Source: Cellulosimicrobium cellulans (GTDB taxonomy: Bacteria > Actinomycetota > Actinomycetes > Actinomycetales > Cellulomonadaceae). Taken from it: DNA of 64,000 nucleotides. The stretch covers positions 1 through 64,000 of the forward strand of contig NZ_BJNZ01000024.1 in the NCBI RefSeq assembly GCF_006539945.1, in the 5' to 3' direction. The notes under the pieces were generated by a model that saw only the letters and a program-made list of their open reading frames with translations, was not told where the DNA came from and searched no databases. The translations under genes were made by a program, and so were the position numbers. Positions 16,663-25,677 of this stretch are shown here, in pieces; position 1 is the stretch's first letter; every line of letters begins with the position of its first letter.

Positions 16663-17850
16663 TCAGAGCGTCCGGATGCCGGCACGCGCGATCGTGAAGC
16701 CCTTGCCCGTCGCGTCGTCCCGGCAGGTCATGCCCGTCTCCGCGCTGTCGCACGTGAACGGGCCGACCGTCTTGGACGTGCCGTAGTCGAGCACCGCGGT
16801 GCCGTCCGGGGCGGGCTGCGGCTGCTCGGCCGCCGGGACGCAGGGCTGCTCGACGCTGCCGTCGGCGCCGAGGACCACCTTGTATCCGACCGTGCCGTCG
16901 CAGCCCGCCACGGGCGCCGGCTGGGTACCGAGCTGGGCGATCACGCACGTCGCGCTGAGGTCGGTGACCTCGCACGTGATGTTGAGGGACTCCGACGCGA
17001 ACGTCTCGGACACGGTGGGCTCGGCCGGCGGCGTCTCCTGCGTGCTCTCGGTGGCGCTCGCCGCCGGGGGCGTCGTCGTCTCACCCGCGGGGTCGTCGTC
17101 CCCGCCCCCGAGGAGGGAGATCGCGAACACGATGGCGCCGATGACGAGCAGCGCGTCGACCACGATGAACGCGATCCACCCGGGGCTCAGCCGGTCCGAC
17201 CGGCGGCCACCGCCGCCGTTGCCCCCGCCGCGCCCGGCGGGCGGTCGAGGCGTCGGGCCCGAGGCGCCCGCGCCGGCCGCCTCGCGGGACGACGCGGCGG
17301 ACGCCGCCGCCGCCGAGGCCGGCGGGTGGTAGGCGGGCTGGGGCTGCTGGGGCGCGGCCGAGGCGTAGCCCGCCGGCACCCCGGGCTCGTACGCGGGGGC
17401 GCCGGGAGCCGCGTACGCGCTCGTCGGCGCGTAGCCGGTCCGCGCGGCGTCCGCGGGCGCGTAGACCGGTCGGCTCGCGGCGGTCCCGACGGGAGCGGCG
17501 ACGCCGAACCCGTTCTGCTCCGTCGCGTAGCGCACCCGTTGCGGGGGCACCGGTGCGGGCACCGCCGGCTGGGCCGCGGTCGGGAGCTCCGTGATCGGCA
17601 TGACGTGCTGGACGGTCGTCGGCTGGAACGACGACGCGACGACGGTCGGCTGACCGTCCGCCGGCGTGGCGCGGGGCGCCTGGGCCGTCGGCCCGCTCGT
17701 GGGCGCGAACGACGGCGGCACGGCCGCCGCGGCGCCCGGCACCGGGCCGGCGAACGCCTGGGTCGGCTGGGCGTCGTCCCTCCCGACCGCGCGCCCCGGC
17801 ACGCCGCCAGGGGGCGGCGGCGGTGGTGGCACGGGTGCGTTCGGGGACAT
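16663..17850 (-). CDS. Proline-rich single-pass membrane protein with a cysteine-containing outer domain
   Basis: A 395-residue protein of unknown function. Residues 1-215 are a Pro/Ala-rich, low-complexity cytoplasmic region (a PPPPPPP run near the start, many GYAP/YAPA repeats), followed by a Gly-rich basic stretch, one transmembrane helix (IAFIVVDALLVIGAIVFAISLL, about 225-246), a Thr/Pro/Glu-rich linker, and a ~120-residue extracytoplasmic domain with six cysteines likely paired in disulfides. The ATG at 17850 (MSPNAPVPPPP) is chosen over an in-frame start at 17949. The layout is common in actinobacterial envelope proteins, but no enzyme motif is visible. Confidence 0.8.
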   Translation of the reverse strand: MSPNAPVPPPPPPPGGVPGRAVGRDDAQPTQAFAGPVPGAAAAVPPSFAPTSGPTAQAPRATPADGQPTVVASSFQPTTVQHVMPITELPTAAQPAVPAPVPPQRVRYATEQNGFGVAAPVGTAASRPVYAPADAARTGYAPTSAYAAPGAPAYEPGVPAGYASAAPQQPQPAYHPPASAAAASAASSREAAGAGASGPTPRPPAGRGGGNGGGGRRSDRLSPGWIAFIVVDALLVIGAIVFAISLLGGGDDDPAGETTTPPAASATESTQETPPAEPTVSETFASESLNITCEVTDLSATCVIAQLGTQPAPVAGCDGTVGYKVVLGADGSVEQPCVPAAEQPQPAPDGTAVLDYGTSKTVGPFTCDSAETGMTCRDDATGKGFTIARAGIRTL

Positions 17851-17962
17851 GCGGCTCCTCGCGGGCTCCTCGTCGGACTCACCCGGCACGACCGGGCGGC
17901 GGGCGCTCCTGACACCGCCCGCGACCTGACGAAGCATGGCACGAGGCACCCGTGCGGGTCGA

Positions 17963-17998
17963 ACCCCGCCGACGGCCGGACGGTCCCGTCGGCGGGGT
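17963..17998 (-). terminator. Terminator after the DsbA-fold reductase gene
   Basis: A perfect 13-bp stem (17963-17975 with 17986-17998) and 10-nt loop, 17 nt downstream of the gene ending at 18016. Confidence 0.7.
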
Positions 17999-18015
17999 CG
18001 CGATGCCCGACCGGG

Positions 18016-18660
18016 TCAGTCGAAGACGGGCCCCTGGGTCCGCGTGCGCTTGAGCTCGAAGAAGCCGGGCGTGCTCGCGACGAGCACGCACCCGTCCCAC
18101 AGCCGACCTGCGGCTTCGCCCTTCGGGGCGGGCGTCACGACGGGGCCGAAGAACGCGGTGTCGCCGAACGCGACGACCGGCGTGCCGACGTCCTCGCCGA
18201 CGCGCCCGATCCCCTCGGCGTGCGACGCGCGGAGCTGCTCGTCGTAGGCGTCGGAACCCGCGGCCCCCGCGAGCGACGCGGGCAGGCCCACCTCCGCGAG
18301 CGCCTCGAGCAGCACCGCGTCGTAGTCCGTGCGGCCGCCCGGGTGCAGTCGCGTCCCGATCGCGTCGTAGAGCGGCTTGACGACCTCGTCGCCGTGCTCG
18401 ACGCGGGCGGCGGTGACCACGCGCACCGGGCCCCACGCCTTCTCCATGAGCTCGCGGTACTCCTCCGGCAGGTCCCGGCCCTCGTTCAGCACGGCGAGGC
18501 TCATGACGTGCCAGCGGACGGTGACGTCGCGCACCTGCTCGACCTCACCCATCCATCGGCTCGTCATCCACGCCCACGGGCACACGGGGTCGAACCAGAA
18601 GTCGGCGACGCGCACGGCGTCCTCGGTCGCGGTGGTGTCGGACGTCGCGGTGAGGGTCAC
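18016..18660 (-). CDS. DsbA-family thioredoxin-fold protein (mycothiol-dependent nitroreductase Rv2466c-like)
   Basis: A 214-residue DsbA/FrnE-fold protein resembling mycobacterial Rv2466c, a mycothiol-dependent reductase. The N-terminal strand VADFWFDPVCPWAW holds the active-site Cys27, and the cis-Pro segment VGTPVVAF follows about 150 residues later. The motif is CPWA rather than CPWC, so the second active-site cysteine is missing and a monothiol mechanism with mycothiol is likely. The GTG at 18660 has AAGGAGA 8 nt upstream; the longer frame to 18753 is not needed. It is divergent from pepN. Confidence 0.85.
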   Translation of the reverse strand: MTLTATSDTTATEDAVRVADFWFDPVCPWAWMTSRWMGEVEQVRDVTVRWHVMSLAVLNEGRDLPEEYRELMEKAWGPVRVVTAARVEHGDEVVKPLYDAIGTRLHPGGRTDYDAVLLEALAEVGLPASLAGAAGSDAYDEQLRASHAEGIGRVGEDVGTPVVAFGDTAFFGPVVTPAPKGEAAGRLWDGCVLVASTPGFFELKRTRTQGPVFD

Positions 18661-18893
18661 GGGACGGGTCTCCTTCGTCGTGGGCGGCGCCCGGTGGACC
18701 CGGGTCGCCGGAGTGTCGGGGCGGCGTGCGCGGACGGCGACGCCGTCGCCCACCCAGTCTCGACACCGGGCGGCCGCAGCGTATTCCCGGAGGGTGTTCC
18801 CGGGAGCGGGCGCGGGCGCCCGTGGGATGATCGTCCGTGGCCCACAGGCCGCCGTCGAGGCCGCCCGGCCCGACCCGAGACCGAGGAGATGCA

Positions 18894-21473
18894 GTGCCCG
18901 GAGAGAACCTCACCCGCGCCGAGGCGAGCGAGCGCGCGGCGATCGTCGACGTCCAGTCCTACGAGGTCGACCTCGACCTCACGACGGGGGCGACGACGTT
19001 CGCGTCGACGACCGTGGTGCGGTTCACCGCGACCGAGGGGGCGAGCACCTTCGTCGACCTCGTCGCCCCGACCGTGCGCGAGGTCGTGCTCAACGGGCGC
19101 TCCCTCGACCCGGCGGAGGTCTTCGCGGACTCGCGCATCGCGCTCGAGGGTCTGGCGGCCGACAACGAGCTGCGCGTCGTCGCCGACTGCGCGTACACGA
19201 ACACCGGCGAGGGCCTGCACCGGTTCGTCGACCCGGTCGACGGCGAGGTCTACCTCTACACCCAGTTCGAGGTCCCCGACTCGCGGCGTGTGTTCGCCGT
19301 CTTCGAGCAGCCCGACCTCAAGGCGACGTTCGCGTTCACGGTCACCGCCCCCGCGGCGTGGGAGGTCGTGAGCAACCAGCCGACGCCGGCACCCGAGGCG
19401 CTCGGCACGAAGGCCGACCCGACGGGCACCGGCGCGGGCGACGTCGAGGTCGCGCGGTGGGCGTTCGAGCCGACGCCGCGCATCTCGTCGTACATCACCG
19501 CGCTCGTCGCGGGCCCGTACGTCGTCGAGCGCAGCGAGCTCACGTCGTCCGACGGCCGCACGATCCCCCTCGGGGTGTTCTGCCGCGCGTCGCTCGCGGA
19601 CCACATGGACGCCGACTACGTCTTCGACAAGACCCGCGAGGGTTTCATGTTCTTCGAGTCCGCGTTCGAGCACCCGTACCCGTTCGACAAGTACGACCAG
19701 CTCTTCGTGCCCGAGTACAACATGGGCGCGATGGAGAACGCCGGCTGCGTCACGTTCACCGAGACCTACGTGTTCCGCTCCAAGGTCACGGACGCCGTCA
19801 AGGAGCGCCGCGTCGTGACGATCCTCCACGAGCTCGCGCACATGTGGTTCGGCGACCTCGTCACCATGAAGTGGTGGAACGACCTGTGGCTCAACGAGTC
19901 GTTCGCCGAGTACGCGTCGACGCTCGCGACCGCCGAGGCGACGGAGTGGCGCGAGGCCTGGACGACGTTCGCCGCGATGGAGAAGTCGTGGGCGTACCGC
20001 CAGGACCAGCTCCCCTCGACGCACCCGATCGTCGCGACGATCAACGACCTCGAGGACGTCTTCGTCAACTTCGACGGCATCACCTACGCCAAGGGCGCGT
20101 CGGTGCTCAAGCAGCTCGTCGCGTGGGTCGGCAAGGAGCAGTTCCTCGCGGGCGTCGCCGCCTACTTCCGCAAGCACGCCTGGGGCAACACCGAGCTGCG
20201 GGACCTGCTCGTCGAGCTCGAGGCCACGAGCGGGCGCGACCTCACGCAGTGGTCCGCGCTGTGGCTCGAGACGGCGGGCGTGAACACGCTGCGCCCCGAG
20301 TTCGAGCTCGACGCGCACGGCCGCTTCACGACGTTCACGGTGGTGCAGTCCGCCGCCCCCGACTACCCGACGCTGCGCCCGCACCGCCTCGGCATCGGCC
20401 TCTACGACCTCGTGGACGGCGTCCTCACGCGGGTCCACCGTGTCGAGGTCGACGTCGACGGCGCCCGCACCGAGATCCCCGAGCTCCTCGGGCTCGACCG
20501 CCCGCAGCTCGTCCTGCTCAACGACGACGACCTCGCCTACGCGAAGATCCGCCTCGACGACGCGTCGCTCCAGGTCGCCACCGAGCACCTCGCGGACCTG
20601 GCGGACCCGCTGGCCCGCTCGCTCGTCTGGGGTTCCGCGTGGGACGCGACGCGCGACGGCGAGACGCCGGCCGGCGACTACGTGCAGCTCGTGCTCGGCA
20701 ACATCGCGCGCGAGACCGAGTCGACGACGATCCGCACGACGCTCAACCAGCTCGCGCTCGCCGCGAAGACGTACGTCGCGCCGGAGCGCCGGGACGAGAC
20801 CCTCGCGCACGTCGGAGACGTGCTCTGGTCGCTCGCGCAGGACGCCGCCTCCGGCTCCGACCTGCAGTTCCAGCTCGTGAAGTTCTTCGCGCACCTCGCC
20901 TCCACCCCCGCGCACGGCGAGGCGCTACGGTCGCTGCTCGACGGCTCGGCCGCCCTCGACGGGCTCGAGATCGACACCGACCTGCGCTGGGAGATCCTCG
21001 AGGGCCTGGTCCTGCTCGATCTCGCGGACGACGACGAGATCGAGGCGACCCTCGCCGCCGACTCGACGGCGACCGGCCAGCAGTCCGCCGCCCGCGCCCG
21101 TGCGACGGTGCCCACCGCCGAGGCGAAGCGCGCGGCGTTCGACCGCCTCGTCGGCTCGGACGACGCGCCCAACGCGATCGTCCGCGCCACGACGCTCGGC
21201 TTCCAGCACGTCAACGACCCCGAGTCGCTCGCGCCCCTCGTGGGCACGTACTTCGACGCGCTGCTGCCGCTGTGGGACCAGCGGTCGTACCACATCGCCG
21301 AGGCGCTGGTGACCGGGCTCTACCCGGCACCGCTCGCGAGCACCGTGCTGCGCGACGCGACCCAGGAGTGGCTCGACGCGAACGCCGACGCCGCCCCCGC
21401 GCTCCGTCGCCTCGTCGTCGAGAACCTCGCCGGCGTCGAGCGCGCCCTCACCGCCCAGGCCGCCGACGCCTGA
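18894..21473 (+). CDS. pepN: Aminopeptidase N (M1 family)
   Basis: A cytoplasmic zinc aminopeptidase of 859 residues that trims N-terminal residues from peptides. It shows the GAMEN exopeptidase motif (278-282), the zinc motif HELAH (312-316) with the distal Glu in NESFAEY (335), an N-terminal beta domain and a long ERAP1-like helical C-terminal domain. Length and domain order match actinobacterial PepN. The GTG at 18894 is preceded by GAGGAG with 5-nt spacing; a frame open to 18837 lacks such support. A terminator follows immediately, so it appears monocistronic. Confidence 0.96.
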   Translation: MPGENLTRAEASERAAIVDVQSYEVDLDLTTGATTFASTTVVRFTATEGASTFVDLVAPTVREVVLNGRSLDPAEVFADSRIALEGLAADNELRVVADCAYTNTGEGLHRFVDPVDGEVYLYTQFEVPDSRRVFAVFEQPDLKATFAFTVTAPAAWEVVSNQPTPAPEALGTKADPTGTGAGDVEVARWAFEPTPRISSYITALVAGPYVVERSELTSSDGRTIPLGVFCRASLADHMDADYVFDKTREGFMFFESAFEHPYPFDKYDQLFVPEYNMGAMENAGCVTFTETYVFRSKVTDAVKERRVVTILHELAHMWFGDLVTMKWWNDLWLNESFAEYASTLATAEATEWREAWTTFAAMEKSWAYRQDQLPSTHPIVATINDLEDVFVNFDGITYAKGASVLKQLVAWVGKEQFLAGVAAYFRKHAWGNTELRDLLVELEATSGRDLTQWSALWLETAGVNTLRPEFELDAHGRFTTFTVVQSAAPDYPTLRPHRLGIGLYDLVDGVLTRVHRVEVDVDGARTEIPELLGLDRPQLVLLNDDDLAYAKIRLDDASLQVATEHLADLADPLARSLVWGSAWDATRDGETPAGDYVQLVLGNIARETESTTIRTTLNQLALAAKTYVAPERRDETLAHVGDVLWSLAQDAASGSDLQFQLVKFFAHLASTPAHGEALRSLLDGSAALDGLEIDTDLRWEILEGLVLLDLADDDEIEATLAADSTATGQQSAARARATVPTAEAKRAAFDRLVGSDDAPNAIVRATTLGFQHVNDPESLAPLVGTYFDALLPLWDQRSYHIAEALVTGLYPAPLASTVLRDATQEWLDANADAAPALRRLVVENLAGVERALTAQAADA

Positions 21474-21481
21474 CCTCTCCC

Positions 21482-21526
21482 CGAAGCGCCGGGTCGCCCG
21501 TCACGACGGAACGGCCCGGCGCTTCG
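21482..21526 (+). terminator. Terminator after pepN
   Basis: A perfect 12-bp stem (21482-21493 with 21515-21526) enclosing a smaller CCGTC-ACGA-CGG-type stem, 9 nt after the pepN stop. Confidence 0.7.
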
Positions 21527-21693
21527 CACTCTGTCTCGACGCACGGTCGGTGTCCGCGACCCGAAGTCGGCGTCAAGCCCGCGAGGCCGGTCCGCGGTGC
21601 GGCGCTGCCCACGGCCCGCCGCCCGCCGAGGTACGACCCCGCCACGCGGGTCGTCTCCCGGCCGGGCGAAGACCACGGCGAGACGACGTCGGG

Positions 21694-21842
21694 CGGGGTG
21701 GGTGGTGGTGCCGCGTCGTGGCGGGCCTGGAACGAGGGATCGTCCGGAGTGAGCTGGCGAACGCAGGACGATCCCGACCGAGAACACGGGAGCCGCGAGG
21801 AACGAGCGGCGGATGGAAGTCGCGGCACCACCACCCACCCCG
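21694..21842. repeat. Nested inverted repeat downstream of malQ
   Basis: A perfect 22-bp inverted repeat (21694-21715 with 21821-21842) encloses a second perfect 10-bp inverted repeat (21736-21745 with 21766-21775). The whole 149-nt element would fold into a long two-stage stem on either strand. It lies in the 490-nt gap between pepN and malQ, where I see no gene. No flanking target-site duplication or transposase is visible. It could be the malQ terminator, a non-coding RNA, or a MITE-like remnant. Confidence 0.6.
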
Positions 21843-21877
21843 ACCACCCAGGGCGGCCACACGCCGTCGGGCACGGT

Positions 21878-21961
21878 GACCACGGCTCTACCTCGGCCAA
21901 CCACGGCTCTACCTCGCGCGACCAGGGTTCTACCTCGCCCGACCAGGGTTCTCCCTCGGCG
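21878..21961. repeat. Four-copy 21-bp tandem repeat at the 3' end of malQ
   Basis: Four consecutive 21-bp units (21878-21898, 21899-21919, 21920-21940, 21941-21961) share the core GACCA(C/G)GG(C/T)TCTACCTCG. Copies 1-2 and 3-4 are most alike. The array ends 2 nt before the malQ stop codon at 21964, so it forms the start of the malQ 3' UTR. Confidence 0.8.
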
Positions 21962-21963
21962 GG

Positions 21964-24147
21964 TCAGAGGGCGTCGTTCATGGCCTTCGCGAGGGAGCGC
22001 AGGCGGGCGGAGTCGAAGAGGTCCTCGAGCAGGACGACGTTGCCCGACGAGTCACCGAGCGGAACCTTCCAGTTGGGGTACTCCTGGTCGGTGCCGGGCT
22101 GGTTCTGCGAACGGCGCTCCCCCACGGCGTCGGCGAGCGAGACGCCGAGCAGGACGGCAGGCGTGGCGCGGATCAGGCGGTGCAGAGCCTCGACGAGCTC
22201 GCGCTCGGACGCGTCGTCACCGACGAGCCCGCGCTCGCGCAGGAACGCGACCATGGCGTCGCGCTCGGCGCGGGCCGCGCGCCGCACGTCGGCGACGTCC
22301 TCGGTGAGGACGCGCAGGCGGTCCCGGAGCTCGACGTGCTCGCCGGCGAGGTATCCCGCCGTCGGCGGCAGGTCGTGGGTCGTGACGGTGGCGAGCGCGA
22401 GCCGGCGGTAGTCCTCCGGGGGCAGCGGCGCACCGTCGCCCGTCTTCTCGAACCAGAGCACGGACGTGCCCAGCACGCCGCGGTCGGCGAGGTAGTCGCG
22501 CACCCAGGGCTCGAACACGCCGAGGTCCTCGCCGATGACGATCGCCCCGGCGCGGTGGGCCTCGAGGCACAGGATGCCGATGAGGGCCTCGTGGTCGTAG
22601 CGGACGTACGCGCCGGCGTCGGCGCGCGCGCCGCCCGGGATCCACCACAGGCGGAAGAGCCCGATGACGTGGTCGATGCGGATCGCGCCCGCATGGCGCA
22701 GGACGGTCCGCAGCATGTCGCGGTAGGGCGCGTACCCGGCGCGGGCGAGCGCGCGCGGGTGCCACGGCGGCTGGGACCAGTTCTGCCCCTGCTGGTTGTA
22801 CATGTCCGGCGGCGCGCCGACGGAGACCCCGGTGGCGAGCACGCCACGGTGCGCCCACACGTCGGCTCCCTCGGGATGCACGCCGACGGCGAGGTCGTGC
22901 ATGATCCCGACCGACATGCCCGCCTCGCGCGCGGTGCGCTGGGCGGCGCGGAGCTGCTCGTCGGCGACCCACTGGAGCCAGCAGTAGAACTCGACCCGGT
23001 CGGCGAGCTGGTCGCGCAGCGCGGCGACGGTCGGCCCGTGCGGGTCGAACGCACCGGGCGGCCAGTCGCGGTCGCCGTAGTGGTCGGCGAGCGCGCACCA
23101 CGTCGCGAAGTCCTCGAGGCCCCGGCCCTGCTCGGCACGGAACGCGTCGAGCGACGCCTGACGCGCGGTCGAGCGCGGCGCGGCGAAGACGACCTCGAGC
23201 GCGGCCTTCTTGGCGTCCCAGGCCGCGTCGCGGTCGATCGGTCCGGGGTCGGTGTCGAGGTCGCGCACCGGGTCGAACGCCCACTCGACGAGGGAGCGGT
23301 CCGCGGCCGACAGGTAGCCCGTCTCGCGGATGTCCTCGACCCGGACGTAGAGCGGGTTGACGAAGCGCCGGCTCGTCGGCAGGTAGGGCGACGGCGTCAT
23401 GGGCGTTCGCGGCTCGGCGGCGTGCAGCGGGTTGACGAGCACGAAGTCGGCCCCGGCCTCGCGCGCGGACAGCCAGGCGAGGTCGGCGAGGTCGGCCAGG
23501 TCGCCGACGCCCCACGAGGCCCGCGAGCGCACCGAGTAGAGCTGGGCCATGAAGCCCCACGCGCGCCGCTCGACGACCGCGGTGGGCAGCTCGAGCCGTT
23601 GCGGCGTCACGACGAGCGTCGCACGGGCCTGCGTCCCGTCGCTCTCGGCGTGCAGGTCGTGCCACCCGAGGGGCAGGTCGGCGGGCACCTCGAACGTCGC
23701 GCGCCCCACGCGCCGGCCGTCGACCGTGCGCGGCTCGACGAACACGTCGAGCTGGCCGAGGTCGCGGCGCTCGCGCGTGGCCCGTGCCGCGTGCTGCCCG
23801 GTCGGCTGGCCACCGTGGCGTGACGGCTCGGCCTCGAGCTCGACCCACACCTCGACGGCGGACCCGTCGAGGACGTGCACGGGGAGCGGCACGGCGTCGC
23901 CCTGCCGCACGACGACGGTCGGCGGCAGCATCTGACGCCAGGCGTCGTCGCGCGAGTGCTCGAGGCTGACCGCCACCTTCTCGGGCGACGAGGCGGGCAC
24001 GCCCAGGGCCTCGAGCACGGCGACGAGCGTCGAGGCGCGGACCTGGCGGCGCGTCCCGTCGAAGTCCCAGAAGTCGGACGCGACACCGTGGGCGTCGGCC
24101 AGCTGCACCAACGGCTCGGGCAGGTCCGTCTGCGGGGGTTCGCTCAC
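21964..24147 (-). CDS. malQ: 4-alpha-glucanotransferase (amylomaltase, GH77)
   Basis: A 727-residue GH77 enzyme that moves alpha-1,4-glucan segments between maltodextrins and releases glucose. An N-terminal beta-rich extension of about 170 residues, typical of the long MalQ class, precedes the catalytic barrel. The nucleophile Asp is in RIDHVIGLFRLWWIP, the acid Glu in VIGEDLG, and the transition-state Asp in THDLPPTAGYL; the acceptor-site segment is SPYLPTSRRFVNPLYV. I start it at GTG 24147 (VSEPPQTDLPEPLVQLA); upstream in-frame sequence belongs to the opposite strand. It is divergent from mscS, with unusual repeats downstream. Confidence 0.95.
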   Translation of the reverse strand: MSEPPQTDLPEPLVQLADAHGVASDFWDFDGTRRQVRASTLVAVLEALGVPASSPEKVAVSLEHSRDDAWRQMLPPTVVVRQGDAVPLPVHVLDGSAVEVWVELEAEPSRHGGQPTGQHAARATRERRDLGQLDVFVEPRTVDGRRVGRATFEVPADLPLGWHDLHAESDGTQARATLVVTPQRLELPTAVVERRAWGFMAQLYSVRSRASWGVGDLADLADLAWLSAREAGADFVLVNPLHAAEPRTPMTPSPYLPTSRRFVNPLYVRVEDIRETGYLSAADRSLVEWAFDPVRDLDTDPGPIDRDAAWDAKKAALEVVFAAPRSTARQASLDAFRAEQGRGLEDFATWCALADHYGDRDWPPGAFDPHGPTVAALRDQLADRVEFYCWLQWVADEQLRAAQRTAREAGMSVGIMHDLAVGVHPEGADVWAHRGVLATGVSVGAPPDMYNQQGQNWSQPPWHPRALARAGYAPYRDMLRTVLRHAGAIRIDHVIGLFRLWWIPGGARADAGAYVRYDHEALIGILCLEAHRAGAIVIGEDLGVFEPWVRDYLADRGVLGTSVLWFEKTGDGAPLPPEDYRRLALATVTTHDLPPTAGYLAGEHVELRDRLRVLTEDVADVRRAARAERDAMVAFLRERGLVGDDASERELVEALHRLIRATPAVLLGVSLADAVGERRSQNQPGTDQEYPNWKVPLGDSSGNVVLLEDLFDSARLRSLAKAMNDAL

Positions 24148-24237
24148 GCCTGCATCCTGCCAGAACGCAGGCCCGCGAGCAGCGCGTTCGCCCGGCGCGC
24201 CCAGGGACCGCCCACCCGCCCCGGGTACCCTGCGCTC

Positions 24238-25365
24238 ATGTCTCGGCCTGCCTTCCTCGCTCTGGTGCCGCTCCCTGCGGCCTCGAACGACGAGCCCCCC
24301 CTGGAGCCCTTCGACCCGTCGAGCACCCAGTCGTGGCTCGACTGGTTCGTGGGGCTCCCCCTGCGCATCCTGCTCATCGTCGCCATCGGCTCGGTCGTGC
24401 TCGCCCTCGTGCGCCGCGTGATCAGGAAGATCACCGAGCACATCGCCGAGGGGACCCCGACGCTGCGGGGCAAGCGCCTCAAGGGGATCGGCGAGAGCGC
24501 TGCGGGCAGCGTCCTGCTGCGCGCGAACCCGCTCGCGTCCGCGCGGCGGGCGCAGCGCGCCCGCACGGTGGGTTCGGTGCTGCGCTCGACCGCGAACATC
24601 GTCATCGGCGCGACGATCGTGCTCATGGTGCTCGCCGAGCTGGGCGTCAACATCGCCCCGTTCCTCGCGTCCGCCGGCATCGTCGGCGTCGCGCTGGGCT
24701 TCGGCGCCCAGAGCCTCGTCAAGGACTTCCTGTCCGGGACGTTCATGCTGCTCGAGGACCAGTACGGCGTCGGCGACACCGTCGACTTCGGCGAGGTGAC
24801 CGGCACCGTCGAGGAGGTCGCGCTGCGCGTCACCAAGGTCCGCGACGGCAACGGGACGCTGTGGTACGTGCGCAACGGGGAGATCCTGCGCACGGGGAAC
24901 AAGACGCAGGAGTGGGGCCGCGCCGTGGTCGACGTGCGCGTCGCGTACTGGGCGGACGTCGAGGCGGTGCGCGCGGCGTTGCTCGCCGCGGCCGAGGACG
25001 TCGGCGCCGACCCCGTGCTCGGCACGTACTTCCTGGAGCCCCCGGAGGTCACGGGCATCGAGGCGATGACGGCCGAGGCGTTGCAGCTCAAGGTGCAGGT
25101 CAAGACGCAGGCCGCGATGCAGTGGGAGGTGGCGCGCGCGCTGCGCGCCCGCGTCCGCCAGGGGCTGTCCGACGCGCGGATCCCCCTCGCGGGGGCGCAG
25201 CAGGTGGTCGTCCTCGACCACTCCCCGTCCGTACCGGACGACCGGCGCGACGACGGTCCGGTCGCGTCGGCGCCGGACGAGCACGCGGCGCGCGACCGCC
25301 GCGGCGCCGCGGCGGCGACCGTCGTGCAGGACCGCACCGGCGGCACGGCCGGTCCGGCAGCCTGA
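24238..25365 (+). CDS. Small-conductance mechanosensitive channel (MscS family)
   Basis: A 375-residue MscS-type channel that opens under membrane tension to release osmolytes. Three hydrophobic segments are visible: about 36-58, 118-136, and the pore helix region PFLASAGIVGVALGFGAQSLVKDFLSGTFML. After these come the beta domain (GDTVDFGEVTGTVEEVALRVTKVRDGNGTLWYVRNGEI, quoted as separate segments GDTVDFGEVTGTVEE and RDGNGTLWYVRNGEI in the protein) and the cytoplasmic alpha/beta domain. A charged, probably disordered tail of about 50 residues ends the protein. The ATG at 24238 has TACCCT ending 6 nt upstream and no ribosome site, suggesting a leaderless mRNA. Confidence 0.93.
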   Translation: MSRPAFLALVPLPAASNDEPPLEPFDPSSTQSWLDWFVGLPLRILLIVAIGSVVLALVRRVIRKITEHIAEGTPTLRGKRLKGIGESAAGSVLLRANPLASARRAQRARTVGSVLRSTANIVIGATIVLMVLAELGVNIAPFLASAGIVGVALGFGAQSLVKDFLSGTFMLLEDQYGVGDTVDFGEVTGTVEEVALRVTKVRDGNGTLWYVRNGEILRTGNKTQEWGRAVVDVRVAYWADVEAVRAALLAAAEDVGADPVLGTYFLEPPEVTGIEAMTAEALQLKVQVKTQAAMQWEVARALRARVRQGLSDARIPLAGAQQVVVLDHSPSVPDDRRDDGPVASAPDEHAARDRRGAAAATVVQDRTGGTAGPAA

Positions 25366-25372
25366 GCCGGGT

Positions 25373-25424
25373 GGCGCCGTCGGGCACGTGGACCGACGGC
25401 GCCGGCCCTCCGCCCCGGAGGGCC
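25373..25424. terminator. Tandem hairpins between mscS and the EIIB gene
   Basis: Two adjacent perfect stems: 11 bp (25373-25383 with 25393-25403) and 8 bp (25404-25411 with 25417-25424). They fill the gap between two convergent genes and probably terminate both. Confidence 0.75.
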
Positions 25425-25431
25425 GCAGGGG

Positions 25432-25677
25432 TCAGCGCAGGCCGTCGAGCTCCGCGGCGAGGTTGTCGGCCTCGGGGCCGACGATGACCTGGACGACGCG
25501 GCCCGAGCGCACGACACCGAACGCGCCGGTGGCCTTGAGGCGCGCCTCGTCGACGAGCTGCGGGTCGGTCACCTCGACGCGCAGTCGCGTGATGCACGGC
25601 TCCAGGTCGACCACGTTGCCCTGGCCCCCGAGGGCTTCGAGGATCTGCTGTGCCTTCTGGTCCGAGGGGGTGCTCAT
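25432..25677 (-). CDS. PTS glucose/GlcNAc-type EIIB component (single domain)
   Basis: An 81-residue stand-alone EIIB domain that accepts phosphate from EIIA on the active cysteine and passes it to sugar in the EIIC channel. The phosphocysteine is Cys28 in NVVDLEPCITRLRVEV, followed by the conserved LKATGAFGVVRSG. The domain is usually fused to EIIC; here no EIIC or EIIA lies nearby. ATG at 25677 with AGGAG about 10 nt upstream; an in-frame start at 25749 is less likely. A minus-strand TAGGCT -10 element lies at 25758-25763. It is divergent from ptsI. Confidence 0.9.
   Translation of the reverse strand: MSTPSDQKAQQILEALGGQGNVVDLEPCITRLRVEVTDPQLVDEARLKATGAFGVVRSGRVVQVIVGPEADNLAAELDGLR

Noticed and set aside
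21878-21961. CRISPR-like array
   Set aside because: Units are contiguous 21-mers with no spacers and no cas genes nearby.
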